Shown here piece after piece: positions 1 through 7,647 of a DNA stretch of 59,280 nt (position 1 is the stretch's first letter; every line of letters starts with the position of its first letter). This DNA comes from CALFXN01 sp937957815 (lineage in GTDB: Bacteria > Synergistota > Synergistia > Synergistales > Aminobacteriaceae). A program made the position numbers and the translations under genes. The stretch spans positions 1 to 59,280 of the forward strand of contig DAIQNX010000019.1 in NCBI GenBank assembly GCA_036788195.1, in the 5' to 3' direction. A model generated the notes under the pieces. It saw only the letters and a list, made by a program, of their open reading frames with translations, was not told where the DNA came from and searched no databases.

Positions 1-323
1 GCGAATTCGTCCTCCGTCAAGAAACGAAACTGCGCCTCAATGAAAGTCCTGATGTGATCCACGGCGGTGTTGCGGTAGGCCGACGGCGATGCGTCGAATG
101 TCTCCTCCGGAACGTCATACCGTTTCGCCCGTTCGGCGTCTATCCGATACATGCGTTCCACGATGCTGTCGAATATATCCCGCTTGTTCCTGTAGTGCTT
201 GTACAAGGCCCCTTTCGTCATGCCGAGTTCCCCGGCGATATCGCTGACCGAGGCGGCCTCGTATCCGTCCCGCGCAAACAGACGAAGCGCGGCGTGCAAA
301 ATGTTCTCTTTCGTGTCGGGCAT
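1..323 (-). CDS. TetR/AcrR-family transcriptional regulator (C-terminus beyond window)
   Basis: Only the first 107 residues are visible; the gene runs off the left edge. The start MPDTKENILHAALRLFARDG followed by EAASVSDIAGELGMTKGALY and a KHYRNKRDIF helix is a textbook TetR helix-turn-helix with recognition helix. The ligand-binding half is missing, so the inducer cannot be guessed. ATG at 323 is chosen because it begins the conserved HTH directly; the ATG at 340 is out of frame. Directly upstream are a strong promoter and two near-identical palindromes, so autoregulation is likely. What it regulates besides itself probably lies to the left of the window. Confidence 0.9.
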   Translation of the reverse strand, partial: MPDTKENILHAALRLFARDGYEAASVSDIAGELGMTKGALYKHYRNKRDIFDSIVERMYRIDAERAKRYDVPEETFDASPSAYRNTAVDHIRTFIEAQFRFLTEDEF

Positions 324-343
324 CCGGGCATCCTCTCCATGAA

Positions 344-385
344 GCAAACGATCGTTTACCGTCATTCTAGTCAACGATCGTTCAC
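344..385. promoter_or_regulatory. Two palindromic operator half-site pairs, probable TetR binding sites
   Basis: Two copies of a palindrome with the common core AACGATCGTT are seen: one centred at 351/352 (perfect AAACGATCGTTT, 346-357) and one centred at 377/378 (373-382). Centres are 26 bp apart. One sits between the -35 and -10 boxes and the other around the transcription start, the classic arrangement for repression. That the adjacent TetR protein binds them is inference from position. Confidence 0.7.
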
Positions 386-392
386 CTGTCAA
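364..392 (-). promoter_or_regulatory. Sigma70-type promoter of the tetR-family gene
   Basis: On the minus strand TTGACA (387-392) and TAGAAT (364-369) are separated by exactly 17 bases, a near-consensus promoter reading into the TetR gene. One palindromic operator lies in the spacer, the other just downstream of the -10 box. Confidence 0.8.
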
Positions 393-400
393 CAGGATAT

Positions 401-443
401 ACAGAAATACCGCCCATCGTGTCCGATTGGGCGGTATTTCTGT
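401..443 (-). terminator. Perfect 16-bp inverted repeat, probable terminator of the metallophosphoesterase gene
   Basis: Arms 401-416 (ACAGAAATACCGCCCA) and 428-443 are perfectly complementary around an 11-base loop. The hairpin lies between the stop of the minus-strand phosphoesterase and the tetR promoter. The A/T-rich outer part of the stem could supply the U-rich segment in either direction. Confidence 0.65.
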
Positions 444-471
444 GGAATGTATTCTGTTGCCTTATGCGGAA

Positions 472-1908
472 CTATTTCGCGATCACATAGGTATCGAACG
501 CCTCGCCGACCTTCACGCCGTCGCCGCCGTCATCACTTGCACGGATGCCGCGGCCTTCCATTTTCTCGGGAGTGACGTTCACGAGGAGGAACGACCGGAA
601 GCGGTTCTCCTCGATCACGGGTCTGTTGCCGCTGAAATGGAAGGGATCGTTGCCGGCACGGTAGTTGTTGCCGATGCTGGCGGCCTCGACGTAGTTCACG
701 CCGTTGATGAGATAGCGCTCGTAGACGTGGGAATGTCCGAAGCTCACGGCATTGACGCCGTACTTCTCGTAGATCGGCCGAAGGACGGTCCAGCAGAGAT
801 CGCCGTAGGGATAGATAGCCCTGTTGCCGCTCACGGGGTCGGTGATGGGGGCCGAGAACGGCACCCATCCGTCGGCGCCTCTGTTGAGCATATGCCAGTG
901 CTGCGTGACCCATGTGTAGCGGGTCTTCCTTTCGGTAAGGTCTTTCTCGAGCCAGCGGATCTGCGGACTGTCAGTGGTGATGTCGTCGAGCGGGAACCAG
1001 CCTGGCGCCTCGAACCCATCCCATGGATGCCACCGGATCACGGAAAGGGAGACGATATGGAGATCGCCGAAATCGGTCGAGTACCAGTGTTTGCCGTTAT
1101 GCTGCGCCTGCTGTTCGGGGTAGAGTGGACGGAAGAGCTGGAGGTAGATCGCCAGGGTCTTGAGTTCGGGCTTCTGCGCGAGCGCCTTGTCGGTCCAGAT
1201 GCGCTGGTCGTCGGCTTCGTGGTTTCCGGGGCACGGGAAGAACGGGACATGTTGCAGCAAGCGTGCGCCGCCTTCGGTCTGCTGCATGGTCGGGAACCAC
1301 TCCTTGCCCTTTTCCTTCGGATCGATGAAACACCCTTCGACGGGGAACCATTCGCCGGCTTTCCACGGAGTGTTCTGGAAATCGCCATTGTAGACGATGC
1401 ACTGCGCTCCCTGCTGTCCCGCGAGCCGGACGGTGTCGCGGATCTGCTGTTTCTGCTGCAGGTCGGAAAGCAGGATCATAGAGAATGGCTTCCCCTGTTC
1501 GGGCGCGGTGCGGAAATCGTATTTGCGGCCCTCGACGGTATGCGCTCCGAACCGCGTCACGACGCGGTAGTGATATGTCGTTCCGGCTTTGAGCCCGGTG
1601 AGCGTCGCGATGTGCTGACGCACCGGGAGTTCAGGGTTCTTCGCGGGATCCGGATCGTATCCGTCGGGGCGGGCGGATGTCCGGAGGCCTGTGATCACAT
1701 ATGGTTTCGCTGCGACTCTGGAGCCGAGGGAGGCCGTCTCGCCGAACTCCACCCATGTCTCAGCGGCCGAATCGGTGAGCCAGCAGATGTTCATCTCCGC
1801 CGCGGGGTTCAGCGACAGCAGATACGGCTCCGTGAAAATGACCCCGGCGGCCAATGCCGGAGTGGAGAGCAGGAAAAAGAGCGCCAGTGTTGCACAGAAC
1901 TTTCGCAT
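472..1908 (-). CDS. Secreted metallophosphoesterase, purple-acid-phosphatase-like
   Basis: The 478-residue product starts with a signal peptide (MRKFCATLALFFLLSTPALA), then a fibronectin-type N-domain with the phrase YHYRV, then a calcineurin-like metallophosphoesterase domain. Metal-binding blocks are visible in order: SDLQ, NGDF, PGNHE, a QHWHM segment and FGHSHVYER. This matches purple acid phosphatase / phosphodiesterase relatives that hydrolyse phosphoesters outside the cytoplasm. The first block has Gln where many family members have His, so the exact substrate is uncertain. ATG at 1908 is chosen because it starts the signal peptide and has GGAGG seven bases upstream; a longer frame upstream has no such support. 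It stands alone, divergent from the GNAT gene. Confidence 0.88.
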   Translation of the reverse strand: MRKFCATLALFFLLSTPALAAGVIFTEPYLLSLNPAAEMNICWLTDSAAETWVEFGETASLGSRVAAKPYVITGLRTSARPDGYDPDPAKNPELPVRQHIATLTGLKAGTTYHYRVVTRFGAHTVEGRKYDFRTAPEQGKPFSMILLSDLQQKQQIRDTVRLAGQQGAQCIVYNGDFQNTPWKAGEWFPVEGCFIDPKEKGKEWFPTMQQTEGGARLLQHVPFFPCPGNHEADDQRIWTDKALAQKPELKTLAIYLQLFRPLYPEQQAQHNGKHWYSTDFGDLHIVSLSVIRWHPWDGFEAPGWFPLDDITTDSPQIRWLEKDLTERKTRYTWVTQHWHMLNRGADGWVPFSAPITDPVSGNRAIYPYGDLCWTVLRPIYEKYGVNAVSFGHSHVYERYLINGVNYVEAASIGNNYRAGNDPFHFSGNRPVIEENRFRSFLLVNVTPEKMEGRGIRASDDGGDGVKVGEAFDTYVIAK

Positions 1909-2096
1909 GCAGATGCCTCCTCCGAAATGAAGTCCGAGTATGCGTCCCGGTGCTTCAATGCTACTTCCGGATGGCAACGGCAGGTTTGCGCCATGGTACC
2001 GGAACGGCAACGGCGCGGATGATTCTTCTCTCGATCACGCAGGGAATGCGGTACCATATCGGAATGAATGCGAGACGGTCGTCAGGAGGGGTTCCG

Positions 2097-2558
2097 ATGG
2101 TGACGCACGTGAGCGCCGGAGAATACAGTCTTCGATACGGGTGTGACGCGATGGATTTCGCGAAAGTGACGGCAATGCTTGCCGGCGCCTTCTGGTGCGA
2201 GGGAATTTCGCAGGCCGAGGTCCGGCGTGGGGCGGAGAATTCCGCCCTGGTCGTCGGAGCGTTCCACGGCGGCGAGCAGGTCGGGTATGCACGGGCGATC
2301 TCGGACAGGACGCGCTTCGCGTACATTCTGGATGTCTACGTCGACAAGAACTGTCGACGACAGGGAATAGGACAGATGATGGTCCGGGGAATCCTCTGTC
2401 ACGAAGATCTGCAGGACGTTTACCAGTGGCTTCTGATCACGAAGGACGCCCACGGCGTTTATGAAAAGCTCGGTTTCCGGGTGACGGCCCGGTCCGGCGA
2501 CTGGATGGAAATACGAAGCCCCCGGTCGCGGCGGCAGCTGCGGGCCGGAGTTCCCTGA
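2097..2558 (+). CDS. GNAT-family N-acetyltransferase
   Basis: The 153-residue protein shows the GNAT acetyl-CoA site in the segment ILDVYVDKNCRRQGIGQMMV (motif A, R-R-Q-G-I-G) followed by a later YEKLGFR block. Size and layout fit small YjdJ/RimI-like acetyltransferases acting on an amine; the substrate is not predictable. ATG 2097 has AGGAGGGG upstream at the right distance, whereas the longer open frame is a run-in over intergenic DNA. Transcribed divergently from the phosphoesterase; its stop lies 9 bases from the stop of the small minus-strand gene, so the two are convergent. Confidence 0.85.
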   Translation: MVTHVSAGEYSLRYGCDAMDFAKVTAMLAGAFWCEGISQAEVRRGAENSALVVGAFHGGEQVGYARAISDRTRFAYILDVYVDKNCRRQGIGQMMVRGILCHEDLQDVYQWLLITKDAHGVYEKLGFRVTARSGDWMEIRSPRSRRQLRAGVP

Positions 2559-2567
2559 TTCCCGGCG

Positions 2568-2741
2568 TTACGATCCCTTTCGGATGCTCGCCTCGACGAA
2601 CGCCCTGATGACCGGGTGGGGAGGATCCCTCTCCGCCCGCGACTGGGGGACGAACAGCGTCCCCATGAAGAAGTCGTTCTTCGGGTTTTCGACGATACGG
2701 ATTTTTCCGTCCCGGTCCACGCCGATGACGATTCGTTTCAT
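2568..2741 (-). CDS. Small hypothetical protein, third gene of the AAA ATPase/DUF4276 operon
   Basis: A 57-residue frame beginning MKRIVIGVDRDGKIRI and ending SIRKGS. GGAG lies eight bases before the ATG, and the gene starts 39 bases after the DUF4276 stop on the same strand, so it is probably co-transcribed. The start resembles a short beta-hairpin (I-V-I-G-V-D-x-D-G); no family is recognised. It may be a small accessory or regulatory partner of the putative defence pair, or merely a linked gene. Coding is supported by the ribosome-binding site, the operon position and the lack of a competing frame. Confidence 0.6.
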   Translation of the reverse strand: MKRIVIGVDRDGKIRIVENPKNDFFMGTLFVPQSRAERDPPHPVIRAFVEASIRKGS

Positions 2742-2780
2742 GAAGGGTCTCCTTCCCGTATGCTCCGGAATGTCCGTCGC

Positions 2781-3467
2781 TCAGTCCGAATCCGATGCCG
2801 GGAGGCGTTCGATGGCCGTCAGCCATTCATCGAAGAGCGGGCACTGTGCGCGGATCCCGGGCAGCCCGATTTCCTCCGCGACGGCGATGCCTGTGGTCGT
2901 TTTTCTGAAACCGTTCGACAGTTGGATGAGTCTTTTGGACGGAGCCGTCTCGGGCGAGTCGTCGATCTCCTCGGGCGATCCGCACTCGGCGACGATGTCC
3001 GCGATCCGCGCCGGCTTCACCTGAAGCCGGGAGGCGAGAATCTTCGGGGCGCTGAAGAGCAGGGCTTCGAATTCGTGCATCGCGACATAGGGGATGAATC
3101 GCCGCTCGGCCCTCCGTTCGGGAAAGAGGTGACAAACGGCGTCTTTCGTCGCCTGGTTGACCGCTGCGGCTTTGTCTTTTGCGCGTGAGCGCTTTTTCGC
3201 CTCGTCGAGCCCCGGCCAGTCGCCCTTGAGCCCGTAGTAGTCGACGAAAAGGGTCAGGTACGTTTCCGTTCGCTGTTTCAGGTGGAGGCCGATGTCGTTT
3301 CTCACGCGGCCGAACCGGACGTCGCCGCCCTTCTCGCCCGGCTTGGAAATGACGATCGGCTTCATGTACACACTCAACGCGGACAGATACGGCGCGAGAA
3401 GCTTCGATACGAAAATCTCTTCAGTCTTTCCTTCAACGAGCGCCGCGATTTCGGCGAACTCACTCAT
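2781..3467 (-). CDS. DUF4276-type TOPRIM-like protein
   Basis: 228 residues. The N-terminal block LVEGKTEEIF (Glu near residue 12, then G-K-T-E) and the later LFVDYYGLKGD block match the acidic motifs of TOPRIM-like DUF4276 proteins, which are usually encoded next to an AAA ATPase. A conserved HEFEALLFS stretch in the middle is also typical. By analogy with OLD-family and PARIS/AbiL-type systems the protein could be the nuclease effector, with the neighbouring ATPase as sensor. This function is inferred from family and pairing only. The start overlaps the ATPase stop by 8 bases, showing translational coupling. Confidence 0.75.
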   Translation of the reverse strand: MSEFAEIAALVEGKTEEIFVSKLLAPYLSALSVYMKPIVISKPGEKGGDVRFGRVRNDIGLHLKQRTETYLTLFVDYYGLKGDWPGLDEAKKRSRAKDKAAAVNQATKDAVCHLFPERRAERRFIPYVAMHEFEALLFSAPKILASRLQVKPARIADIVAECGSPEEIDDSPETAPSKRLIQLSNGFRKTTTGIAVAEEIGLPGIRAQCPLFDEWLTAIERLPASDSD

Positions 3468-4563
3468 AGACCGGGCCTCCGGAAATAACGTTCTTGCTCC
3501 AGAGTTCGCCGACCGAATAGTCCTCGAGCCATTCGCTGAAATCCTCCTGCCGGAGCCTTTCGAAGGTCGACGCGCCGTCCCTGCGGTTGACGACGATCAC
3601 GTCTTCGACGGCGAAATGGTCGATCAGCGCCGGCGATTGCGTGGCCACGATCAATTGCGTCCGCGTCGAGACGTTCCGGATAAGCTCCGAAATGATGGAG
3701 ATCGCGGCGGGGTGAAGCCCCAGCTCCGGCTCGTCGATGATGATGGTCGAGGGCGGGTTCGGCTGGAGAAGCGCCGTCGTCAGGCAGATGAAGCGGATCG
3801 TTCCGTCGGAGAGATGGTACGGCTGCATCGGGTAGTCGGAACCCCTCTGTCGCCAGGAGAGTTTGACCTTTTGCTTTTCGCCGAACGTCATGACGTCAAG
3901 GAGGAAGTCGTCGAAGAAGGGCGTCGCGAGGCGGACGGCATCGACGATCTCCGCGTAGCGACGCGGATGTTCGCTGCGCAGACGGAGCAGAAACGGGGCG
4001 ATGTTTGCGGCGTCATGTCGGAGCATGCCGCAATCTTCGACGATCTCCGACCGCCGCATGGGCGCCGTCGCATCCGTATCATGAAAGTGATACACGGTCC
4101 AGCTGGAAACGGCGTCATACACGTAAAACCCGACGCCTTGTTTCGTATATATCCCTTCTTCGTTCCTTCGGTCCGGAAGGGCGCTTTCGGAAATTCCGGA
4201 TCCGATGGTTTTCCAATAGCTGTGCACATATCTCTCTGCTTCGGTCTTTATCAGAAACTTCTCGTCGACCGTCGGTTCGAGCGAGAATGAATACTCATTG
4301 TCTCCGAAACTGAAACGAACGAAGATCTCTTTCGTACATTTCGGACCGTTGAACAGAAAATCATCCGCGCCGCCCCGCGACAGGACATACCCGCCGAGAT
4401 TCCGGGCCATCATCTCGCGAAGAAGCCGGAAGATCTCGATGAAGTTGCTCTTGCCGGCGCCGTTGCCGCCGATGAGCACGTTGAGGTTCCGAAGTTCGAA
4501 ATTCTCGAGCGAGCGGATCGATTTGAACCCGCTCACGGTGATTGTGTCGAGGGGCCTGCCCAT
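3460..4563 (-). CDS. AAA ATPase (RecF/OLD-like, AAA_21 type)
   Basis: 367 residues. Walker A GGNGAGKSN at residues 32-40 follows the typical ITVSGFKSIRSLENFELRNL opening. An ABC-type signature LSDGT lies at 251-255, Walker B IIIDEPE at 274-280, followed by LGLHP and the ATQSPALIDHF H-loop region. This is the SMC/RecF-like ATPase class found in OLD, Septu and AbiL-like systems. It is the first gene of a minus-strand operon with the DUF4276 protein. The pair as an anti-phage module is inference. No promoter was clearly identified upstream. Confidence 0.85.
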   Translation of the reverse strand: MGRPLDTITVSGFKSIRSLENFELRNLNVLIGGNGAGKSNFIEIFRLLREMMARNLGGYVLSRGGADDFLFNGPKCTKEIFVRFSFGDNEYSFSLEPTVDEKFLIKTEAERYVHSYWKTIGSGISESALPDRRNEEGIYTKQGVGFYVYDAVSSWTVYHFHDTDATAPMRRSEIVEDCGMLRHDAANIAPFLLRLRSEHPRRYAEIVDAVRLATPFFDDFLLDVMTFGEKQKVKLSWRQRGSDYPMQPYHLSDGTIRFICLTTALLQPNPPSTIIIDEPELGLHPAAISIISELIRNVSTRTQLIVATQSPALIDHFAVEDVIVVNRRDGASTFERLRQEDFSEWLEDYSVGELWSKNVISGGPVYE

Positions 4564-4644
4564 TGGTCGATTCCTCCATGTCCCGGGTCACGGGGCGACG
4601 CGGATGCGTCGATTCATGGTATCACGCTTTCCGGAGGCCGCCTC

Positions 4645-6387
4645 CTACTTCGCCGCCGGTTTCTCGTACGACGTCGGGCCGTTCTCGTAGCCGACGGCCT
4701 TGAGCCACTCGGACGGATAGAAGATCGCCTGCGCGATGCCGGCCTTCGTGTTGAGGTAGCCGTCGTTGTACTTGATGTAGAGCGATTCCTGGAGCTTCCA
4801 CCACGCCGACAGGAGTTCCGACGCGTTCTTCTCGGAGTACTGCGTGAGCATCCGGCGCGCGCCCTTCACGTCGCCCTTTTCCCGGAGCGCGAGCGCCTTC
4901 GCCTCGACGCCCTGCTGGAGGCCGAACGCGCGCGACTCGAACCGCTGCTGCTGGGCCCGGATGTCCTTGATCATGTAGGAGTACTTGAGCATCGCGTAGT
5001 TGGCCACGAAGTTGAACGTCGTCCACATGCTGCCCTTGTCGAATTTCAGAACGTCCGCCTTCTGAACGGATTTCGGCAGACCGTTGCCGCCCGCGTAGAG
5101 CGGGAAGAGCGCGGCCGTCGCCGGGCGGTCCTCGCCGAGCCAGGTCACGCCGCCGATCTCGTCGGGAAGCCACTTGCGCGACTGGTTCACGTAGGCGTAC
5201 GCGCAGCGGTAGATGTTCAGCGGCCGCTCGAATTCGCCCTTGAGCGGCGTCAGTTTGCCTTCCTTGTCGGCGACGGCCTCGGCGCTTCCCTCGAACCGGT
5301 TGGGGTTCCCGAACGGCCCTGCGGCGAGGCCCTTCGTGAGGTCGAACTCCGTGCCCTCGTAGTTGTCGCGATGGATCGTGAAGACGTCGAGGACCGAGAG
5401 CTTTTTGTCGGGCCTGATCGCGAACGGGTACGTGCGCGTATTCGGTCCGTCGACCCACGCCGGAAGGTTCAGCGACGGCGCGGCGAGCGACTGGGCGCGC
5501 CAGACGCGCCGCAGCGAGTAGTACGGGTGGTGGAATTCCCCGTCGCCGTACGCGGCCGTCCAGTCGAGGGCGCCGTCTTCGGGCTTCCACCAGCCCTTGG
5601 CCTTCGCGACGTCGAAGATGTTCGGCGAGAACATCATGTCGTCGGCGTTCTCGCGGACGTCGCGGATCCGGAACTGGTTCGCGGCGACGAAGTAGCCGTC
5701 GTCCGGAACGCGCTGCGCGACCCAGACGCCGTCCGTTCCGTTCATGTCGTATCCGGCCATTTCCATGACCCAGCCCTCGTCCGGGTCGGCGACGAGAAGC
5801 GTCTCGCCGGTGCCGTAGTAGCCGTATTTCGCGATGAGGTCGCCCATGAGCCGGATGGCCTCGCGCGCGGTCTTGCAGCGTTCGAGCGCGACACGGGAGA
5901 GTTCGGACGAGTAGAAGATGCGTTTGCCCGGTTCGGGCTCGGGGTGGACCTTCGCCTTGTCCGTGCATTCGCCGATCGAGAGCTGGTGCTCGTTCATGAT
6001 CCCGTAGTTCGCGTCGATGTAGGCGTACGTGTGCGGGACCTGCGGGATGAACCCGAGCGGGACGCTCTTCGGCTCGCCCGTGATGTCGTACCCGGGGCCG
6101 CGGGTGTCGGTGATCAGCCGATGCCGTTCGCTGCCGCCCCATTTCGGCATGTAGCCCAGCGCGGCGACGTCGTAGAACACGGGGCGCGTGCTCCCGGGCT
6201 TGTGGTCCGTCGCCGGAACGTAGACGACCCTCGCGTCGCCGAGTCCGTCATCCGTGTGCGAGACCATCACCGAGCCGTCCGCGGACGCTTTTTTCCCCGT
6301 TATCGTCGTCGTACAGCCGAATGCCTGCACCGACAAAACCAGTCCGAGAATTCCGGCCAGAATCACGCTGAACGCGTGCCGTTCCAT
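4645..6387 (-). CDS. Secreted C69-family dipeptidase
   Basis: 580 residues. A signal peptide ends just before Cys-Thr-Thr (QAFGCTTTITGKKASADGS). In peptidase family C69 this Cys becomes the N-terminal nucleophile after processing, and the GKKAS.DGS..SHT block is the family hallmark. Further family blocks are YAYIDANYGIMNEHQLSIGE and the GWVMEMAG segment. The enzyme should hydrolyse dipeptides outside the cytoplasmic membrane, feeding an amino-acid fermenter. ATG 6387 is preferred over the longer frame because it starts the signal peptide and follows AAGGTGG. It lies 110 bases downstream of an ABC transporter on the same strand and may be partly co-expressed. Confidence 0.9.
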   Translation of the reverse strand: MERHAFSVILAGILGLVLSVQAFGCTTTITGKKASADGSVMVSHTDDGLGDARVVYVPATDHKPGSTRPVFYDVAALGYMPKWGGSERHRLITDTRGPGYDITGEPKSVPLGFIPQVPHTYAYIDANYGIMNEHQLSIGECTDKAKVHPEPEPGKRIFYSSELSRVALERCKTAREAIRLMGDLIAKYGYYGTGETLLVADPDEGWVMEMAGYDMNGTDGVWVAQRVPDDGYFVAANQFRIRDVRENADDMMFSPNIFDVAKAKGWWKPEDGALDWTAAYGDGEFHHPYYSLRRVWRAQSLAAPSLNLPAWVDGPNTRTYPFAIRPDKKLSVLDVFTIHRDNYEGTEFDLTKGLAAGPFGNPNRFEGSAEAVADKEGKLTPLKGEFERPLNIYRCAYAYVNQSRKWLPDEIGGVTWLGEDRPATAALFPLYAGGNGLPKSVQKADVLKFDKGSMWTTFNFVANYAMLKYSYMIKDIRAQQQRFESRAFGLQQGVEAKALALREKGDVKGARRMLTQYSEKNASELLSAWWKLQESLYIKYNDGYLNTKAGIAQAIFYPSEWLKAVGYENGPTSYEKPAAK

Positions 6388-6497
6388 GTTCGTCCCACCT
6401 TTTCCGGAGAATTCGAAGGACGGGCCTCCCCGGGGAACGGATCGGACGCGTCCTCCGTGAAATAGAGTATATTCTTTTTTCGCGGAACTCGCTCTTC

Positions 6498-7634
6498 CTA
6501 TTCTTCGCCGGAGGGGGAGAGCGCCTTCGCGAGTGTGGAATCGATGCCGATCGAGACGCACGATCCCTCGGGGCGGACTCTCGGTTCGCCGTCGCCTTCC
6601 CGGTGCGGGTTGTCGATCTGGACGACGAAATCGGCCGCCTGAGACGCGTCGGCTCCGATGGGCCGGATGATCGACTCGACGCTGTGGCCCAGGTAGATGT
6701 TCGCGGCGACGACTCCTTCCGCGACGCCATCGCCGGGCGGCAGGAGGACGAGCGATTCCGGGCGGCACATGACGGCGCACGCGTCTCCGTCCTTCAGTTC
6801 CGGGGCGAATCGGGCGACCCGGACGCGTTTCCCGCGGATCTCGACGGCGTCGCCTCTGACGGTGCCTGGAAAGAAGGTCGCCTTGCCGACGAATCCTGCC
6901 GTGAAGACGGACGTCGGGTTCCGGTAGATCTCCTGCGGCGTCCCCGTCTGGACGATCTTGCCCGCGCGCATGACGACGATCCGGTCGGACAGGCTCATGG
7001 CCTCGACGCGGTCGTGCGTGACGTAGATCGCCGTGATGGCGAGGGAGCGCTGGAGTTTGCGGATCTCGACGCGCATCTGCTCGCGCAGCAGCGCGTCGAG
7101 GTTCGAAAGTGGCTCGTCGAGGAGCAGGACTCCGGGTTCGACGATGAGCGACCTCGCGAGGGCGACGCGCTGCTGCTGCCCTCCCGAGAGCCGGGAGGGA
7201 GGCCGGTCCCCGTATCCCGCGAGTCCGACCATCGCGAGCATGTCGTTCACGCGTGCGGTCGTCTCGGGCGTTGGGATCTTCCGGAGCTTCAGCCCGTACG
7301 CGACGTTCTCGCGGACGTTCATGTGCGGGAAGAGCCCGTAGCTCTGGAAGACCATCGCGGTGTCGCGCCGGTTCGGCGGCAGGGGAGTCACGTCCTCGCC
7401 GCCGATGAGGATCCGTCCCGATGTGGGGAGTTCGAACCCCGCGACCATCCGGAGCGTCGTCGTCTTGCCGCAGCCGGACGGGCCGAGGAGCGTCACGAGT
7501 TCTCCGGGCGCGATGTCGAGCGACACGTCGCTGACGACGATGTTTTCCCGACCCGTCGAGGGATCGCGGAAGGCCTTCGTGACGTTTTCGATCCTGACGG
7601 ATTTCGGGGCGCGCCGTTCTCCGGACGGGGGCAT
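6498..7634 (-). CDS. ABC transporter ATP-binding protein, Fe3+/polyamine (FbpC/PotA) type
   Basis: 378 residues. Walker A GPSGCGKTT at residues 51-59, Q-loop in VFQSYGLFPHM, signature LSGGQQQR, Walker B LLLDEPLSNLD and H-loop YVTHD are all intact. A C-terminal TOBE-like domain of about 130 residues (VMCRPESL region) places it in the FbpC/PotA/UgpC group. It energises the permease encoded 13 bases upstream. AAGGAGAGG lies seven bases before the ATG. Together with the permease and binding protein it forms a complete importer for ferric iron or a similar small anionic ligand; the exact ligand is not shown by sequence. Confidence 0.92.
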   Translation of the reverse strand: MPPSGERRAPKSVRIENVTKAFRDPSTGRENIVVSDVSLDIAPGELVTLLGPSGCGKTTTLRMVAGFELPTSGRILIGGEDVTPLPPNRRDTAMVFQSYGLFPHMNVRENVAYGLKLRKIPTPETTARVNDMLAMVGLAGYGDRPPSRLSGGQQQRVALARSLIVEPGVLLLDEPLSNLDALLREQMRVEIRKLQRSLAITAIYVTHDRVEAMSLSDRIVVMRAGKIVQTGTPQEIYRNPTSVFTAGFVGKATFFPGTVRGDAVEIRGKRVRVARFAPELKDGDACAVMCRPESLVLLPPGDGVAEGVVAANIYLGHSVESIIRPIGADASQAADFVVQIDNPHREGDGEPRVRPEGSCVSIGIDSTLAKALSPSGEE

Positions 7635-7647
7635 TCGAATCCTCTCC

